From the NCBI RefSeq assembly GCF_001039355.2, contig NW_019775114.1, forward strand, positions 342,225 to 406,224: a stretch of 64,000 bases of DNA. Direction: 5' to 3'. Shown piece by piece: positions 1 through 13,600 of this stretch. Both the position numbers and the translations under genes were made by a program. Within the stretch, counting starts at the first letter, position 1; the number at the start of each line of letters is the position of its first letter. Source of the DNA: Lingula anatina (taxonomy: Eukaryota; Brachiopoda; Lingulata; Lingulida; Lingulidae). Below the pieces are notes generated by a model. It was not told the origin of the DNA. It did no database searches and saw nothing but the letters and a program-made list of their open reading frames with translations.

Positions 1-808
1 CTTTTGATACAAAAAAATAAAACTGCTATGTTCTCCAAATGTTTCTCTAGACAGACTGTTGTAATGATAAATTGTAGGGGAAAACAAAACAAAGTTCTTG
101 TAGCAATAGTGAATTTTTTTTTCGTCAACATTGGCATAGCCCCTTCTCTCCTAAGGTTCTGCCAGATGGCGCTGTATGATGGAGAGTTATGGGAATAGGG
201 ACATTAGCTAATTCTTTTCTGTTTATTGTGGAGAGAGGGAATGTCTTGTACTTACATCTTATGGGATTACAGTACAAATGCACTGTGATTTCTTCCATGA
301 CGGCTTTACAGGAAATGTAATTAGACCTAAAAATAGAGCCCATGTCTTTTGTACGTACAGCGGTGATGATTCTTCATTCATGTGAAGGTCTGTTACTTCA
401 GGATTAATGGCTATTGGCTGTCTGCATCCGACGCATAAGATGAGGAACCCAGCCAATTTTGACATTCTCATTTATCTGCTTATGCCTTGTAAGAATTGGG
501 CTTGGGTACATAGCTCTCAGCTCACATCAATTTATGGAATTATATCCAAAAGCTGATAATGTTTTAATTTGGCTTTTACTTTTTTAATTTTTTAAAAATA
601 GGTTCAAAAATTGACAATGATTGAATGGGAAATAATTATTGAACTTGAATAAAATTCAGAGGTGATCTAAGTCATCTTGTTTTCAGCAAAACTCTGTATT
701 TGTTCTCTTAATGTCAAATCTCTGTGTGCTATAAGTAAACTGATCAGTGTCACCATAATGGTGGTGTCACTTATTGTCAGCCATTGCCCTGATACCCCAC
801 TAAACTAA

Positions 809-964
809 GGTACCATTCCCACAGATATTTGGTTCGATCTATCTTCCTGGCGAGTCTCACTAAATTGCTATCAACTTAACCATCTTAAATGTCTGTTACG
901 CCTAGTTAAGCCCCAGGGAGTAAGACTGATCCAGTTGGATCGTTCTAGGCATGGGAAGCCAGAC
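809..964. mobile_element. TTA-target MITE (family 1), degenerate copy a
   Basis: Intronic. It opens with a form of the family terminus (ACCATTCCCACAGAT followed by TCGATCTATC) and closes with GGATCGTTCTAGGCATGGGAAGCC. Flanks are TAA and TTA. Shorter and more diverged than the other copies. Confidence 0.5.
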
Positions 965-1049
965 TTAGATTTACACAAGATATAGCTGAAGAGAGAGATT
1001 CCCCTGTGGTAATATCATGAGCTGATTTTATCAATTTTACTTCTCTCAG

Positions 1050-1660
1050 ATCCACCAGAGGTGTTGCCAGTGGAACGCAATGTATATTTTCCCAAAGGCA
1101 TGACAGACTACCTGCCGTGCCCCATAGACGCCAACCCACCTGTCTACACCGTCACCTGGACCAAGAATAACCAGCTGGTGGATTTGTCTAGCAATGGCAG
1201 GTGTGTGCAAGCGCGTGCATGCGTGCGCGTGTGTGTGTGTGTATAAGAGAGAAGAGAACGAGAGAGAGAGAGAGAGAACCAAGAATAACCAACTGGTGGA
1301 TTTGACTGGTAATGGCAGGTGTGTGTGAGAGAGAGAGAGAGAGAGGAAAGGAAGGGGTGAGAGAAATGAGAAAGAGAAAGAAGGAAAGAAGAGAGAGGGG
1401 GAGACAGAGGAGATGGAGAGAGAGAAAGGCAGAAAGAAGAGGGAGAAGAGAGAGAGGGAGTTTTTGGCTATCCCTCTGATAATAAAGAGATATAAGATGT
1501 TCACAATCACTGTGTTGTATTTCTAGGATTGGTCTGGGTCAGGACTGGTCACTGGTGTTCACTGACATCAGGAGTGAGGACACGGGAGCCTACACATGTA
1601 CTCCTTATAATGACAATGGCATGGGAAGGAGCTCAGATCTGATGCAGGTGGTAGTAAGAG
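1050..1660 (+). CDS. IGSF9: Ig domain (probably Ig4) encoded by two exons
   Basis: Exons 1050-1200 and 1527-1660. The first carries the B-strand cysteine (LPCPIDANPP) and the core tryptophan (VTWTKNNQ). The second carries the F-strand signature DTGAYTCTPYNDNG. The split codon across the intron gives Arg. The acceptor at 1048-1049 follows TTCTCTCAG. The first donor is GTGTGT and merges straight into a GT/GA microsatellite, so it is unusual but usable. Spacing of the paired Cys and the YxC motif fits an I-set domain. Confidence 0.85.
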
Positions 1661-4600
1661 GTATGTATCCTACATCATTATACACAATATTTTTAAGACA
1701 TCTTCATTCTTCAGTTTTTACTTGATTATTATCACTGATTGTGGTGACATGTTCTCATGTCATGTATTCCGTCTTGTAGATCCCCCCTACTTCACAATGA
1801 GGCCTAATCCTTACTATCAGAGGATGCCAGGAGAGTCTGTCACGTTCCCGTGTGCGGCATCAGGGACACCATTGCCTGTCATATCCTGGAGAAAGGTAAG
1901 CACGACCATTTGGAGAAATGAACTGGATAGTGTGCTAATATAGCATATTCCATTAACTTACATTATTCCATTAACTTCTTTTTAAAACCTAGGCTTGTGT
2001 CTAGAGTAATATAAGCCTGCACAGAAATTGCACATTTTTAATAGATGGGAAATTTCCATGTGAAAGTAACAAAGATCCTAAAGGGAATAATATCCTTTTC
2101 ATATCCAGTAAATTTTTTTTTTTCTTTTGCCAGCCGGATTCCTATGTCCCTGATGACAGCAGAGTGAGTAGGGATCGCCATAATCTGACCATATCTCAGC
2201 TTCAGAAGTCAGACCATGGGAAATATGAGTGTGTGGCCAAAAATGTTGTCACCACTGTGATAACTAGCACGCTGCTCATTATTGAAAGTAAGGGTCACAC
2301 ACAGTCTTCTTACTCACGATTTTCTGTTTTGTTTCAAGATATTATATGTCTATTATAAGGTGAACACTGACGAATCTTATCATATTTTTGGAATAATAAT
2401 TCATGACATTTTGATAATCAAAAGTAAATTTATCAGAGGTTCATGGTCAGTTTAACCTTGGGTTAACTGTTAAATCAGTACAAAATATATCTTTATCAAT
2501 GGTATATTACTTCTAGTGACTACACCACATGCTCCATATAATGTTACCGTGACAACGACCCAGTTCTCTGCTAAGATAGATTGGAAGCCAGCATATGATG
2601 GTGGATACCCACAGCGTTATGTGATATGGTACCTGCAGTTTTACCAGAACCCATTTTGTAAACTTTTAGCTTTTTAACCTTGATCCCATCACCCTCTCAG
2701 CTGTGTATTAATTTTGATGAGCGAATAAAGGTTTTTCTTTATTTAGGTATAGGTGCTTATTATTCATTAACTTAAAAAAGCAGTTGGAATTCTGAGCTTA
2801 CTTGACTTTAAGAAAATATGAACTTACTTGACTTTAAGAAAACACTTCAGAATAATTTTAAGGCAATGAATATTTCAATTGGTTTGTTTGTTTTACCCCA
2901 GGTTCAAGAGGGAAAACGACCAGGGCTGGCAGACAATCAGTGTTCTTCCTCTTGAAGCCACAAGTTTTACAATTCACAAGTTGGTCCCAGATTCAGCCTA
3001 TGAGTTCATGGTGATGTCTCGGAACCAACTGGGTAACGGACTCTCTAGCAATAAAGTCTTAGCCAGAACCAAAGGTGAGGAAAATAAGCAACATGGCACA
3101 TTCTGTGCTTGCAAAAATTGTCATTTTTGTAAAAGAAATTTACATACTTTCAAATTGCAGGCCAATAGACTTTGTTTTCATATACTTGTTGATTTTTACT
3201 GGGTGCAGAAAATGGAAATATGATATTAAAAGAATACTTCAAGACACTAACCTAACTGGGAGTTTCAGGTAACAATTACAGAAGGATCACCACTTCAGCT
3301 CCTCTTGCCTGGAATCTGAAGTTCCGTACTAACATCCCTCCACTTCCTTCCTCCTTTCGGTTGCCATTGCCTTCCAAGAACGGTCGCCCTGGAAACAGAG
3401 GCGGCCGCAAACCCGACAGGAAAAGGACCCGAGGCCGCGCCAGACCCTCCACGTCCAGATCTGACCACTCTGGTAGATCCATTTTCTCTGGCACACATTT
3501 CTTGATGTTGTTATTGTCATTGCTACTGCTGTTATTGTACTGGTGCTGCACCTGCTGCTGTCGCTGCACCTGCTGATCAGCACTGATTGTTGAGTTTTCA
3601 GAGGATTTTGCCGTTGTTGATGATCCTTTACGTATGTGGTTTCTAAGAATTCATAACAGTATGCTAGCACTTTGTTTGTGACAACAGGCCAAATATTTCG
3701 TAATATTGTTTGTTTCTAGAGAAGACATAAAAAAATTACTGGATAGAATGATAAACATGATATTTTATCCCTCGTATGGATGATTTAATCATAACACTCA
3801 GCATTTGTTCACTTATTCTGTTATTGGATTATATCAACCAACACATTCAAGCTGTCACACCTAACGCATTTACCATGTCACACCTAACACATTTATTACG
3901 TCACACATAACACATTTACCATATCACACCTAACCCAAGTTACACCTAACACTTTCAGCTGTATTATTTTTCTACAATTTCTGTCAATGTTCTTTTAAAG
4001 CTTGATTTATTGGCCTTGTTAAAGAAGTAAAAATAATTGTTTTGTGTCCAGGTCAACTTATGACCATGTTGTATCCCAGTCCCAAAGTTTTGTCCAGGTT
4101 CTCTTGCTTTTCTCATATGCACAGTGGTCTTGTGGTAGAACACAGCTGGCTGCATTTTGAGGCACTTCTAAGACTGCCCAATTTCTATTGATATGTAATT
4201 GTTCCCCTGCAGTATTAGTGCATGTTTTACTAGCTGAAATGATATCAGGATTAAATAAACACTTTCAGTTCAATTTAATGTTGGCCTTTGTGGATTGGTG
4301 ATATAACTGTCTAGAAATATGTCTGAAAGATCTAAGGGGATCAAATGAGATAAAATGCTCTCTGTTAAAGATAATTTTTGAGGGATGATTTGTTTAGTTT
4401 CTGATATTATACATTCTGAACATATTTTTGACTTATCTAAACCATTACCTATTTTATTATGCTCATTTGCTAGTATTTCTTGCAGAAGAAAAAGGAGCAT
4501 GTCCATCATTTTAATCTTTTCAGGTTTTCTCTTTCTTTCCAAGCATTAGGAAGCATTTCTGACATATTACATCTTAATACATGTTAATCTTTCAGTGTGC

Positions 4601-7600
4601 AGCACATACAGAGGATACAGCTACCACAGGCTATTGCCTATCTCTTTATAACCGCCTTTATATTTTTCACCTTTCTCCCTTTTTATCCCTCAAAGCTACC
4701 AATACTTTTCACCATATTTTATCAATTTTATCATCCTGTTATTGGTGTGTCAGGACACTCTCTTTTCATATCTTATTTTATGGAACTGCATGTATATTTT
4801 CTTTTTCTATTTTCAAAAAAAATGTTTTTTAAATATTGTATTTAAAAATGTTATGTTTAATTGTTGTAGATTTTTTTATCAGCATCAAAACTGGAATAGT
4901 TACAAAGTGACTTGAAAATTTATTATTTGATATAGTTATATTTGCTTAACATAGTGTAACAAATCATTCTTGATGATTTTAATCTGATCACCAACATGGG
5001 AAACTGGAAAAAAATCCTGCCATGAAATATAGATGTGAAAAAAAGAGTGTCCAAAATGTATAACATATTTCTTTATTTTTCCCCTAACAAATAGCACTAA
5101 GCCCAAATAGTATTTGGAAAACAAGATACGACCATGACTTATTTCTGTTTTCTCTCTTGTAAAAGCCGTCAGAGGAAGCACTACGCCATCAAGCAGCTGG
5201 GTTCCTACAACAAGCACGGCTTCCACACTGACAGAGGGTACTGTCCCTTACTGTTCGCATGTTGATGGATTTATTTTGTTCACATACTTTTTTTGTAAGA
5301 ATCAATGTCATGTGACCTGATATGCAAATTGCCTGATCATGTGACTGGCAATTTGACTTATCCCAAGGCTTACCATTTTATAGGCCTACGATGCTGGGAT
5401 CCTTTTGTACAATCAATGCATTATGGGGACAGGCACTTCTGCTTGTCAAAGTTATTCTCCCAATAACTGGTATACTGTTGGCATAATTTATTCAGAAGCC
5501 TTTATAAAAATCATATTGCTGAAATTTACTTGTGACTAGGAATTGGAATTTATCATGCATAGCTATGGGAGATCTACTAGGTGTTATATCAAAGTTTCCA
5601 TACCATTTTCTTTTGAAATATGAATAAATTCAAAGAATGACTTTTCCCAAAATGCAACATTCTCCACTGTGGTGTAGGAAATGGTCAAGTGCTTTGTGAC
5701 TGTTACATGTCCATGTATGGGGTACGGCTGCGAATAAACTTGTCCACACAAAAGCATGACGAAGCATATTGGCAGTACATTTATATTTGTGAAGCATGTT
5801 TTGTAAGTTTACTGCTGGTCTTTCTTTGATGTCAGTTATGGATGAAATTCATGTTTGTTCAATATCTTCTGTTACAGATCAACCAATTTGTTGATGTTTT
5901 TGTGGTTTAGAGTACTTTACCTGAATTTAGCATCAAAAAATCACTGTTCAGCTGCAAATAAATCTGCAGACTAACAGTTCTGCAGATCAAATATGCCTGA
6001 CTTTCTTGAAAGCTTGCCACATTATCCCCTAATAGACACTAAATAGATTCCCAGCAGGAATTACATGACAAGTGTTCTAGTGGGTCGGCCATATTTGATC
6101 CATGGATCTGTTAGTCTCGGAATCAACTTCTGTTGTGTATGTGGCCTAAATGGATATTTTCCCAGTGACATTGAAATGGAATTATGTTGTGTATGTGCAT
6201 GCATGTACTTTGTGTGTGTGTGAGAGAGAGAGAGAGAGACAGCAGTATGATTTTTCTGTTTTATGTGCTATAAAAGAGAAGAAGGTAAAGTTGGCAGAGT
6301 TAGCTTTATGAGGGTTGGTTTTTTTCACCTATCTCCCTCATACTTGTAGACCTATCATGCTGTGTTACTTATATATACACAGTTCTCGGATATAGGGGAC
6401 TTTCACAAGGACCACGGACCTTTGGGGAAAGGTCTTTTGCTCCCATGGAATGTTCTGTATTGGATGTTATGACTACAAACTCCCTCTACATGTATTTTGT
6501 TTTCAACTCCCATACTTTGAACGATTGGTTCTACGGGTTTGTTCCCCTCTTGTTATGTCATTTTAGTAGCTTATATACACATTTGCTACATGTTTTTACA
6601 TATACTTTTATTTGTAATTACCTTGCATGCATTGAATTTGTTTTGAAAATGTATGATTTAGAATGAAAAGGTTAAAGGGTTTAAGGTTTTGTTGCCAACA
6701 GAAATATGTTTAAGTTTCTCATCCTTTTATTTCTGTTTTATTGCACATAATTTATCTCAGTTAATTTCCTACACTGTGACTTGACATATTTCTTAACGTT
6801 TTTATAAGATCATTTACTTCTCCATGGTCAGTACTTAGTTAAAGTTGCTATAATTTTGTTAGCATGAGTTTTATTCCTTATTTGCAGGCTATGATGGTTC
6901 TTTGCCTATTACGCCTCCCACCAACTCCATGGGCCAGACGTACTTCCCTCGTATTGAGAGTCCACAAGGTAGGACCACACATGTAGAGGTGCACAAAGGC
7001 TAAGACCCCATTTCCAGAGATTAGATCGATCTACTTTAGATCGACCTAACTCCCTGGGGGTACACGCTAAATAGCTGTCAGCCGAGCAGACACGAAAGTT
7101 AATTACCCCCTTACAGCTTTAAGTAGGCGGGACGGACATTTAAGCCGGATTATCTGACAGTAATCTAGTGAGACTCCCCACTGGGATAGATCGATCTAAA
7201 AGCTCTGGGAATACAGCCTAAGTTGAGCAACTTGTAAATATCTGTACATATAGCTGTCACCTGCATCTGTCCCTGTCGTACAAAACCCTATTTTGGACAC
7301 TTAGTTGAGCGAGTTTTCTGTCCTGAAATGACCAGCCCTCATTGTATATATCAGAACTCATCCACACAATAGGAATGTTCCAATCTTAAGAAATGATGAC
7401 TTTAAGAATTCAGAGTATATAAAATTCACATTCCCTATTTAAAATAATTGAGCCATTACCATATAATTGTGCACCTGTGTGTATGCAGGAGTGTCAGCGC
7501 ACATACATGTCTGTGATATTAAGCAAAACACTCTTACCATTGCAAAACAGGATTTCAGTCCTTTTTACCCTAATTATCCACTAATCTCTTCAGACGCCTA

Positions 7601-10600
7601 AATGATGCTTTTTTTGTGTAAAAGAATGGAATATGATTTCTATGTAGAGGTGTAGCAGCATTTTACTTTAATTTTATCATATGCCTGATGAGGTGCATTG
7701 TTTTGTGAAGTACTTGCAAACTTCATTTCAGTTCACTTATTTATGTCACTCTTTAGGTTATATTTTACACCTTCTTATGTTCAGACACAGTCTGTACATA
7801 TAGCCGTCACCTGCCTCTGTTCCTGTCATCCAAAATCCTATTTTGGACACTGCCACCATGATGATCATTACGAGAAAGCCATGTTATTGATGATTCTCCA
7901 ACTTAATAGATATAGTAAATTGACATATGAAAGCAATTATTTTGAACTTACAGCAATATAAATGGTCATTGTGTATTGTATTAACAGTAGTCCTTACCCC
8001 TGTAATTTGAGAATATACTTTTTAAAAAATTGTCATGTATCAAACATATTTTTTCTTGGTGAGTAAAGTTCCATGGAAGTGATGTAGGGAGTGTGTTGTC
8101 TGTTTCCAGGTCCGCGTCCAGGCACCCCAGAAAACATCACCGCCATCTTGTTTGACAATGGGACCATACGCGTGTCGTGGGACCCTCCTACTGCATCCCA
8201 AGTGCCAATTTTCTACTACCATCTGCGATATCGAAAGCTGGGCAGTGCTCGGTGGGAAACGACATCGGGAAAAATCAAACATCCCCAAACTTACTACACC
8301 TTACGAGGCCTTCTGGAAGGTGATACGTACCAGTTCCAAGTGATTGCGTACAGCTTGTATGCATACAGCTATCCCAGCAATGTGGCCGAGATTGTCATAG
8401 ACAGTAGGTGTCAGGCAGTCAGCTGTCAGAAAATAAGTTAACAAGAAAGTTCCATCCAAAATACATGTAAACATGCATGTTTAATGAAAAGATATAGTTC
8501 ATATTGTTTAAAGTCGCTTTGATGCATGTATTATTAAAGCAAATTTACTCATTGATATCACATCATCAGGAGATCCCAGTCATCTTCATCAGGAGCTAAA
8601 GCCACATTCACAGCCTGTTGATCCTCTGACTTACTAGTCCCTGAATCAAATATGGTGGACCTAATTGAAAGCGTACTAAATTTATTTGCTCTGCCCCTGC
8701 AGGGTTGGCGCAAGTGGGAGTGGGGATCCGTTGTCAAGTGCACGCCATATTTAATCCACAGACTAGTTAGTCCATGGATCAACTGGTTCTGAATGTGTCC
8801 TAATATGTGCATGTTCTGAGGTGGAAAATGAAACTATTACTGTGTTAAAAAGTGTGCATGTTTTACTAGGTAAAATGGCATCGTGATACAGTGTGTATCA
8901 GTATATAATCCTTAGTGTAGATATCTATACATTTACTTATCTATCCCTACATTGGTTATTCATCTACAAAATAACTTCTCCATTCTCTCTTTCCATTCAC
9001 AGAAGTGGTCCCAGTGAGCATCCTTAATGCAGGGGGGATTATCAGCATTGCGGTGGGCTGCGTCCTCATTCTCATTATTACCATTATTATCATTGTGGTT
9101 GTGTGCCGAGTAAGAAGGCAGAAGAAGAAGAGAAGGAAAGAAGAGAAATACGGTAAGGGAGAGGATTGTGAACTGAAGATTGAACTAGAAGTGGTGTAAT
9201 CATTAAATCCAGCTGTTATTGTCATCAAAGACTTCATGCTTTGAAAGCAACATCCTCCTTTACCTTCAAGCTTTTTAAGAAAAAATCTTTGTTCATCTTG
9301 AAGAAAAAGCATAAAAATTACTATTATAGTATTATTACAATTATTTACTGGTTGAATTTCACTTTTTCACGTCTTTGTGAGTGAGTTGATATTTGCAAAA
9401 AAATTCAAAGTCATAGGTTTGGACATGGTTTCATCTACATGACATTGTCTTTTAAGGGATTTTTTTTCTTTTTTCAGGTGATATCAAATATGATACTCCA
9501 AACCATGTAAATGCATTTAATAAAAAGTAGGTATCAAGTGAAAGAGAAAATGCAAGTTTTTATCTTAAAAGAAGTAAAATGTAGTATTACATTTATTACC
9601 CTGAGAACTTTTTTAAAACCTATGATTCTTACATCATCTTAAAAGTTTCTAACAAACATTGGAAAATGATTATTCAAAAATTCTCTTAAATTAGGCTCGG
9701 TTCAAGTCAGAGATAGCATTTTAAGTAAGCTGCTGAAAGTGTTTAGTCAAAGGTCAAATTTTGGAAAAGATAAATCGTTTGTATTTCCTGACTAATTCAT
9801 AAACTGACTAAGTCATCAACTCTGCCTGCTCCTGCCCTGATTTGTATGTCATAGAAATGCAGAATTCTGACTTGCACCTCGTCTGACTACTCTGCAGCTG
9901 TATTATCAGTGATTGTTAATATGCTGAAGATTCCTTACATTCTTGCTGACTAATCTCTAATTGTGTGCTATTTTGAACTGTGTTAACATCTTCCTTCTAC
10001 CTTGCTTTAAAAAAACAGCAACAATAAAGTAAAGAAAGGTACTGCTTGTTTTCCATATTATTCATGCTTGTGAGTGTTGTATGTGTCAATGTTTTACAAG
10101 AGCCATATTGAATGTAATTATTACAAACACTTAGTGTTGGTTCCCAAATCTTACAAAAATCTCTTGAATTCAGTAAGGCTTCAGTTGATGTAAGGATCCC
10201 CACTTCTAAATGGAAGGTTTACAATTTGTGATAAACAAAGATTTTGGGGTAAAATATTCCATAACTGATGATTATTAAGGCAGACCTGGGCTCCGTATCT
10301 CGAAAGGTTCGCTATGTTGCGCACGAGCGTTATAGTCTCGATTCCATAACCGATTCTATTTCGAGATATGGGGCCATGGAATCGAGGCGCACTTGCGCAA
10401 CATAGTGAACCTTTCAAGATACGGAGCCCTGGACAAAACTGTAGATTGTGATTTAAAAAAAAATTGATTGAAAACCTTTCAGAGATGGAAAGAGGGGGAA
10501 ATTATGTGGCATGCTGTATTCTGTCTAGTCCAGTTATTATACAAACATATATTGTAATAATACTGGTGCCAGGATGTGATGTTATTTTTGTTAATTTCAT

Positions 10601-13600
10601 GGTGTAAGGTAAATTAAATGACAGGTTTTTATGGTTGTTGTATTCAACCTTTTTTTATTGCATGATGGGTAAATAAGATCAGTTGTTTACTATAAATATT
10701 CATTGGAAAATAGTTCATCATACTCCTATGGTTTACTTTTATATGGATGTATGTGTTCTGTTCATGTTCTATTCACGTTCACTTTGGCTTTCGTTGTGGT
10801 TTTGTTTTTTGCTTCTGGCAGCTGTAAAGCTCACATTTGGAGGCACTCATTGTCACTCGGCAGCATTCATTGTCATTCAGGGACATTGGGTATCATTCAG
10901 GGACATTTCACCCAGAAACATGGGGCGTCAGTCAGGGGCAGATCCAGAACAGTTGGGCAGTTTCTGCTCCTGTAGAAACCTTCCTGACTTACCTCTGCAA
11001 TTTAGACGTTACTTCACTTTAGGAAGGACACCCCTTGCCCCTCTGATTTGAAATCTTCAAATATTTCATGCAACAGAAATCTGTTTTATTATAGTGCATT
11101 AACTATTTGGGAGGACCCCAGCAGTGCTTAAACACCCNGAGTTGATATTTGCAAAAAAATTCAAAGTCATAGGTTTGGACATGGTTTCATCTACATGACA
11201 TTGTCTTTTAAGGGATTTTTTTTCTTTTTTCAGGTGATATCAAATATGATACTCCAAACCATGTAAATGCATTTAATAAAAAGTAGGTATCAAGTGAAAG
11301 AGAAAATGCAAGTTTTTATCTTAAAAGAAGTAAAATGTAGTATTACATTTATTACCCTGAGAACTTTTTTAAAACCTATGATTCTTACATCATCTTAAAA
11401 GTTTCTAACAAACATTGGAAAATGATTATTCAAAAATTCTCTTAAATTAGGCTCGGTTCAAGTCAGAGATAGCATTTTAAGTAAGCTGCTAAAAGTGTTT
11501 AGTCAAAGGTCAAATTTTGGAAAAGATAAATCGTTTGTATTTCCTGACTAATTCATAAACTGACTAAGTCATCAACTCTGCCTGCTCCTGCCCTGATTTG
11601 TATGTCATAGAAATGCAAAATTCTGACTTGCACCTCGTCTGACTACTCTGCAGCTGTATTATCAGTGATTGTTAATATGCTGAAGATTCCTTACATTCTT
11701 GCTGACTAATCTCTAATTGTGTGCTATTTTGAACTGTGTTAACATCTTCCTTCTACCTTGCTTTAAAAAAACAGCAACAATAAAGTAAAGAAAGGTACTG
11801 CTTGTTTTCCATATTATTCATGCTTGTGAGTGTTGTATGTGTCAATGTTTTACAAGAGCCAAATTGAATGTAATTATTACAAACACTTAGTGTTGGTTCC
11901 CAAATCTTACAAAAATCTCTTGAATTCAGTAAGGCTTCAGTTGCTGTAAGGATCCCCACTTCTAAATGGAAGGTTTACAATTTGTGATAAACAAAGATTT
12001 AGGGGTAAAATATTCCATAACTGTTGATTACTAAGGTAGACCTGGACAAAACTGTAGATTGTGATTTAAAAAAAATTGATTGAAAACCTTTCAGAGATGG
12101 AAAGAGGGGAAAATTATGTGGCATGCTGTATTCTGTCTAGTCCAGTTATTATACAAACATATATTGTAATAATACTGGTGCCAGGATGTGATGTTATTTT
12201 TGTTAATTTCATGGTGTAAGGTAAATTAAATGACAGGTTTTATGGTTGTTGTATTCAAACTTTTTTATTGCATGATGGATAAATAAGATCAGTAGTTTAC
12301 TATAAATATTCATTGGAAAATAGTTCATCATACTCCTATGGTTTACTTTAATATGGATGTATGTGTTCTGTTCATGTTCTATTCACGTTCACTTTGGCTT
12401 TCGCTGTGGTTTTGTTTCTTGCTTCTGGCAGCTGTAAAGCTCACATTTGGAGGTACTCATTGTCACTCGGCAGCATTCATTGTCATTCAGGGACATTGGG
12501 TATCATTCAGGGACATTGGGCATCATTCAGGGACATTGGGCATCATTTAGGGACATTGGGCATCATTCAGGGACATTGGGCATCATTCAGGGACATTGGG
12601 CATCATTCAGGGACATTTCACCCAGAAACATTGGGCATCATTCAGGGACATTGGGCATCATTCAGAGACATTGGGCGTCATTCAGGGACATTGGGCATCA
12701 TTCAGGAACATTTCACCCAGAAACATGGGGCGTCATTCAGGGACAGATTCAGAACAGTTGAGCAGATTCTGCTCCTGTAGAAACCTTCCTGACTTACCTC
12801 TGCAATTTAGACTTTACTTCACTTTAGGAAGGACACCCCTTGCCCCTCTCATTTGAAATCTTCAAATATTTCATGCAACCGAAATCTGTTTTATTATAGT
12901 GCATTAACTATTTGGGAGGACCCCAGCAGTGCTTAACCCCCCCCCCCCCCCCCCCCCCCCCGCCATGTTACACCCACTTCTAAAATACCCTGTATCTGTG
13001 CAAACTATTTGCTGAGGAGAGAATGCAAACTGATGGAATTACTAATATTCTACAGCAAAATAATACTTAACAGTAAAAAAAAGTATGGGGCCTTTTTATA
13101 CAATCTGATAAATAAGCTAACGTAACCTGCAATGTGTTCTAATGTCAGTTCTTAACTTATTATGACTGTATCAAATATGTTCTAAAGATATTTAATAATT
13201 TTTTTTCATTTATTATTCCAGCCAAGAGAAAAATGCCAGAAAAGACCCAGATGGCTTTTCGGGTTTCAGTGGTGTGAAACCTGAGATATATGTGGTCCAC
13301 GGCCCCCAGGAGACCACTGACCCTTACAAGGACAATTTACTGGCCGCAGAAAAATGGAACAGACCAAGAGATAAAAATATTTTTGATAGAAACTTCATTG
13401 GCTATGAGCCAGACAAAGTGCGTAAAGTTCATCGTGACCATGGGGGTTCATATCCAGTAGACATCGACTTCTACCATCATCCCAGTGAAATCCATCGCAC
13501 GGCAGATGGAAGGTTCTTGCCGTGGAGCGATGGTGATAATTATGTCAACATGGACCATCATGATGTGAATGACATAATTAGTGAGCCTCATGTATATTTT

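Larger units (their letters stand above)
9383..12937 (+). repeat. 1.75-kb direct duplication joined by a single N
   Basis: Copy 1 is 9383-11137 and copy 2 is 11139-12937; the only base between them is N at 11138. The copies are nearly identical (about 1-2 percent by eye) except that copy 1 has a 140-bp foldback insertion at 10289 and copy 2 has an expanded 20-bp tandem repeat at about 12475. Copy 1 stops at CTTAAACACCC exactly where copy 2 runs into a poly-C tract. This pattern fits two unmerged alleles better than a biological duplication. Confidence 0.85.

Noticed and set aside
1046-1510. Minus-strand 154-codon Ser/Leu-rich frame
   Set aside because: Produced by the GA/CT microsatellite opposite the Ig exon.
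3276-3569. Minus-strand 97-codon frame opposite the candidate IGSF9 exon
   Set aside because: No recognisable domain and no minus-strand splice context. It weakens the plus-strand candidate somewhat because both strands are open.
12361-12856. Open frames of 86-139 codons
   Set aside because: Translation of the 20-bp minisatellite in three frames; intronic.
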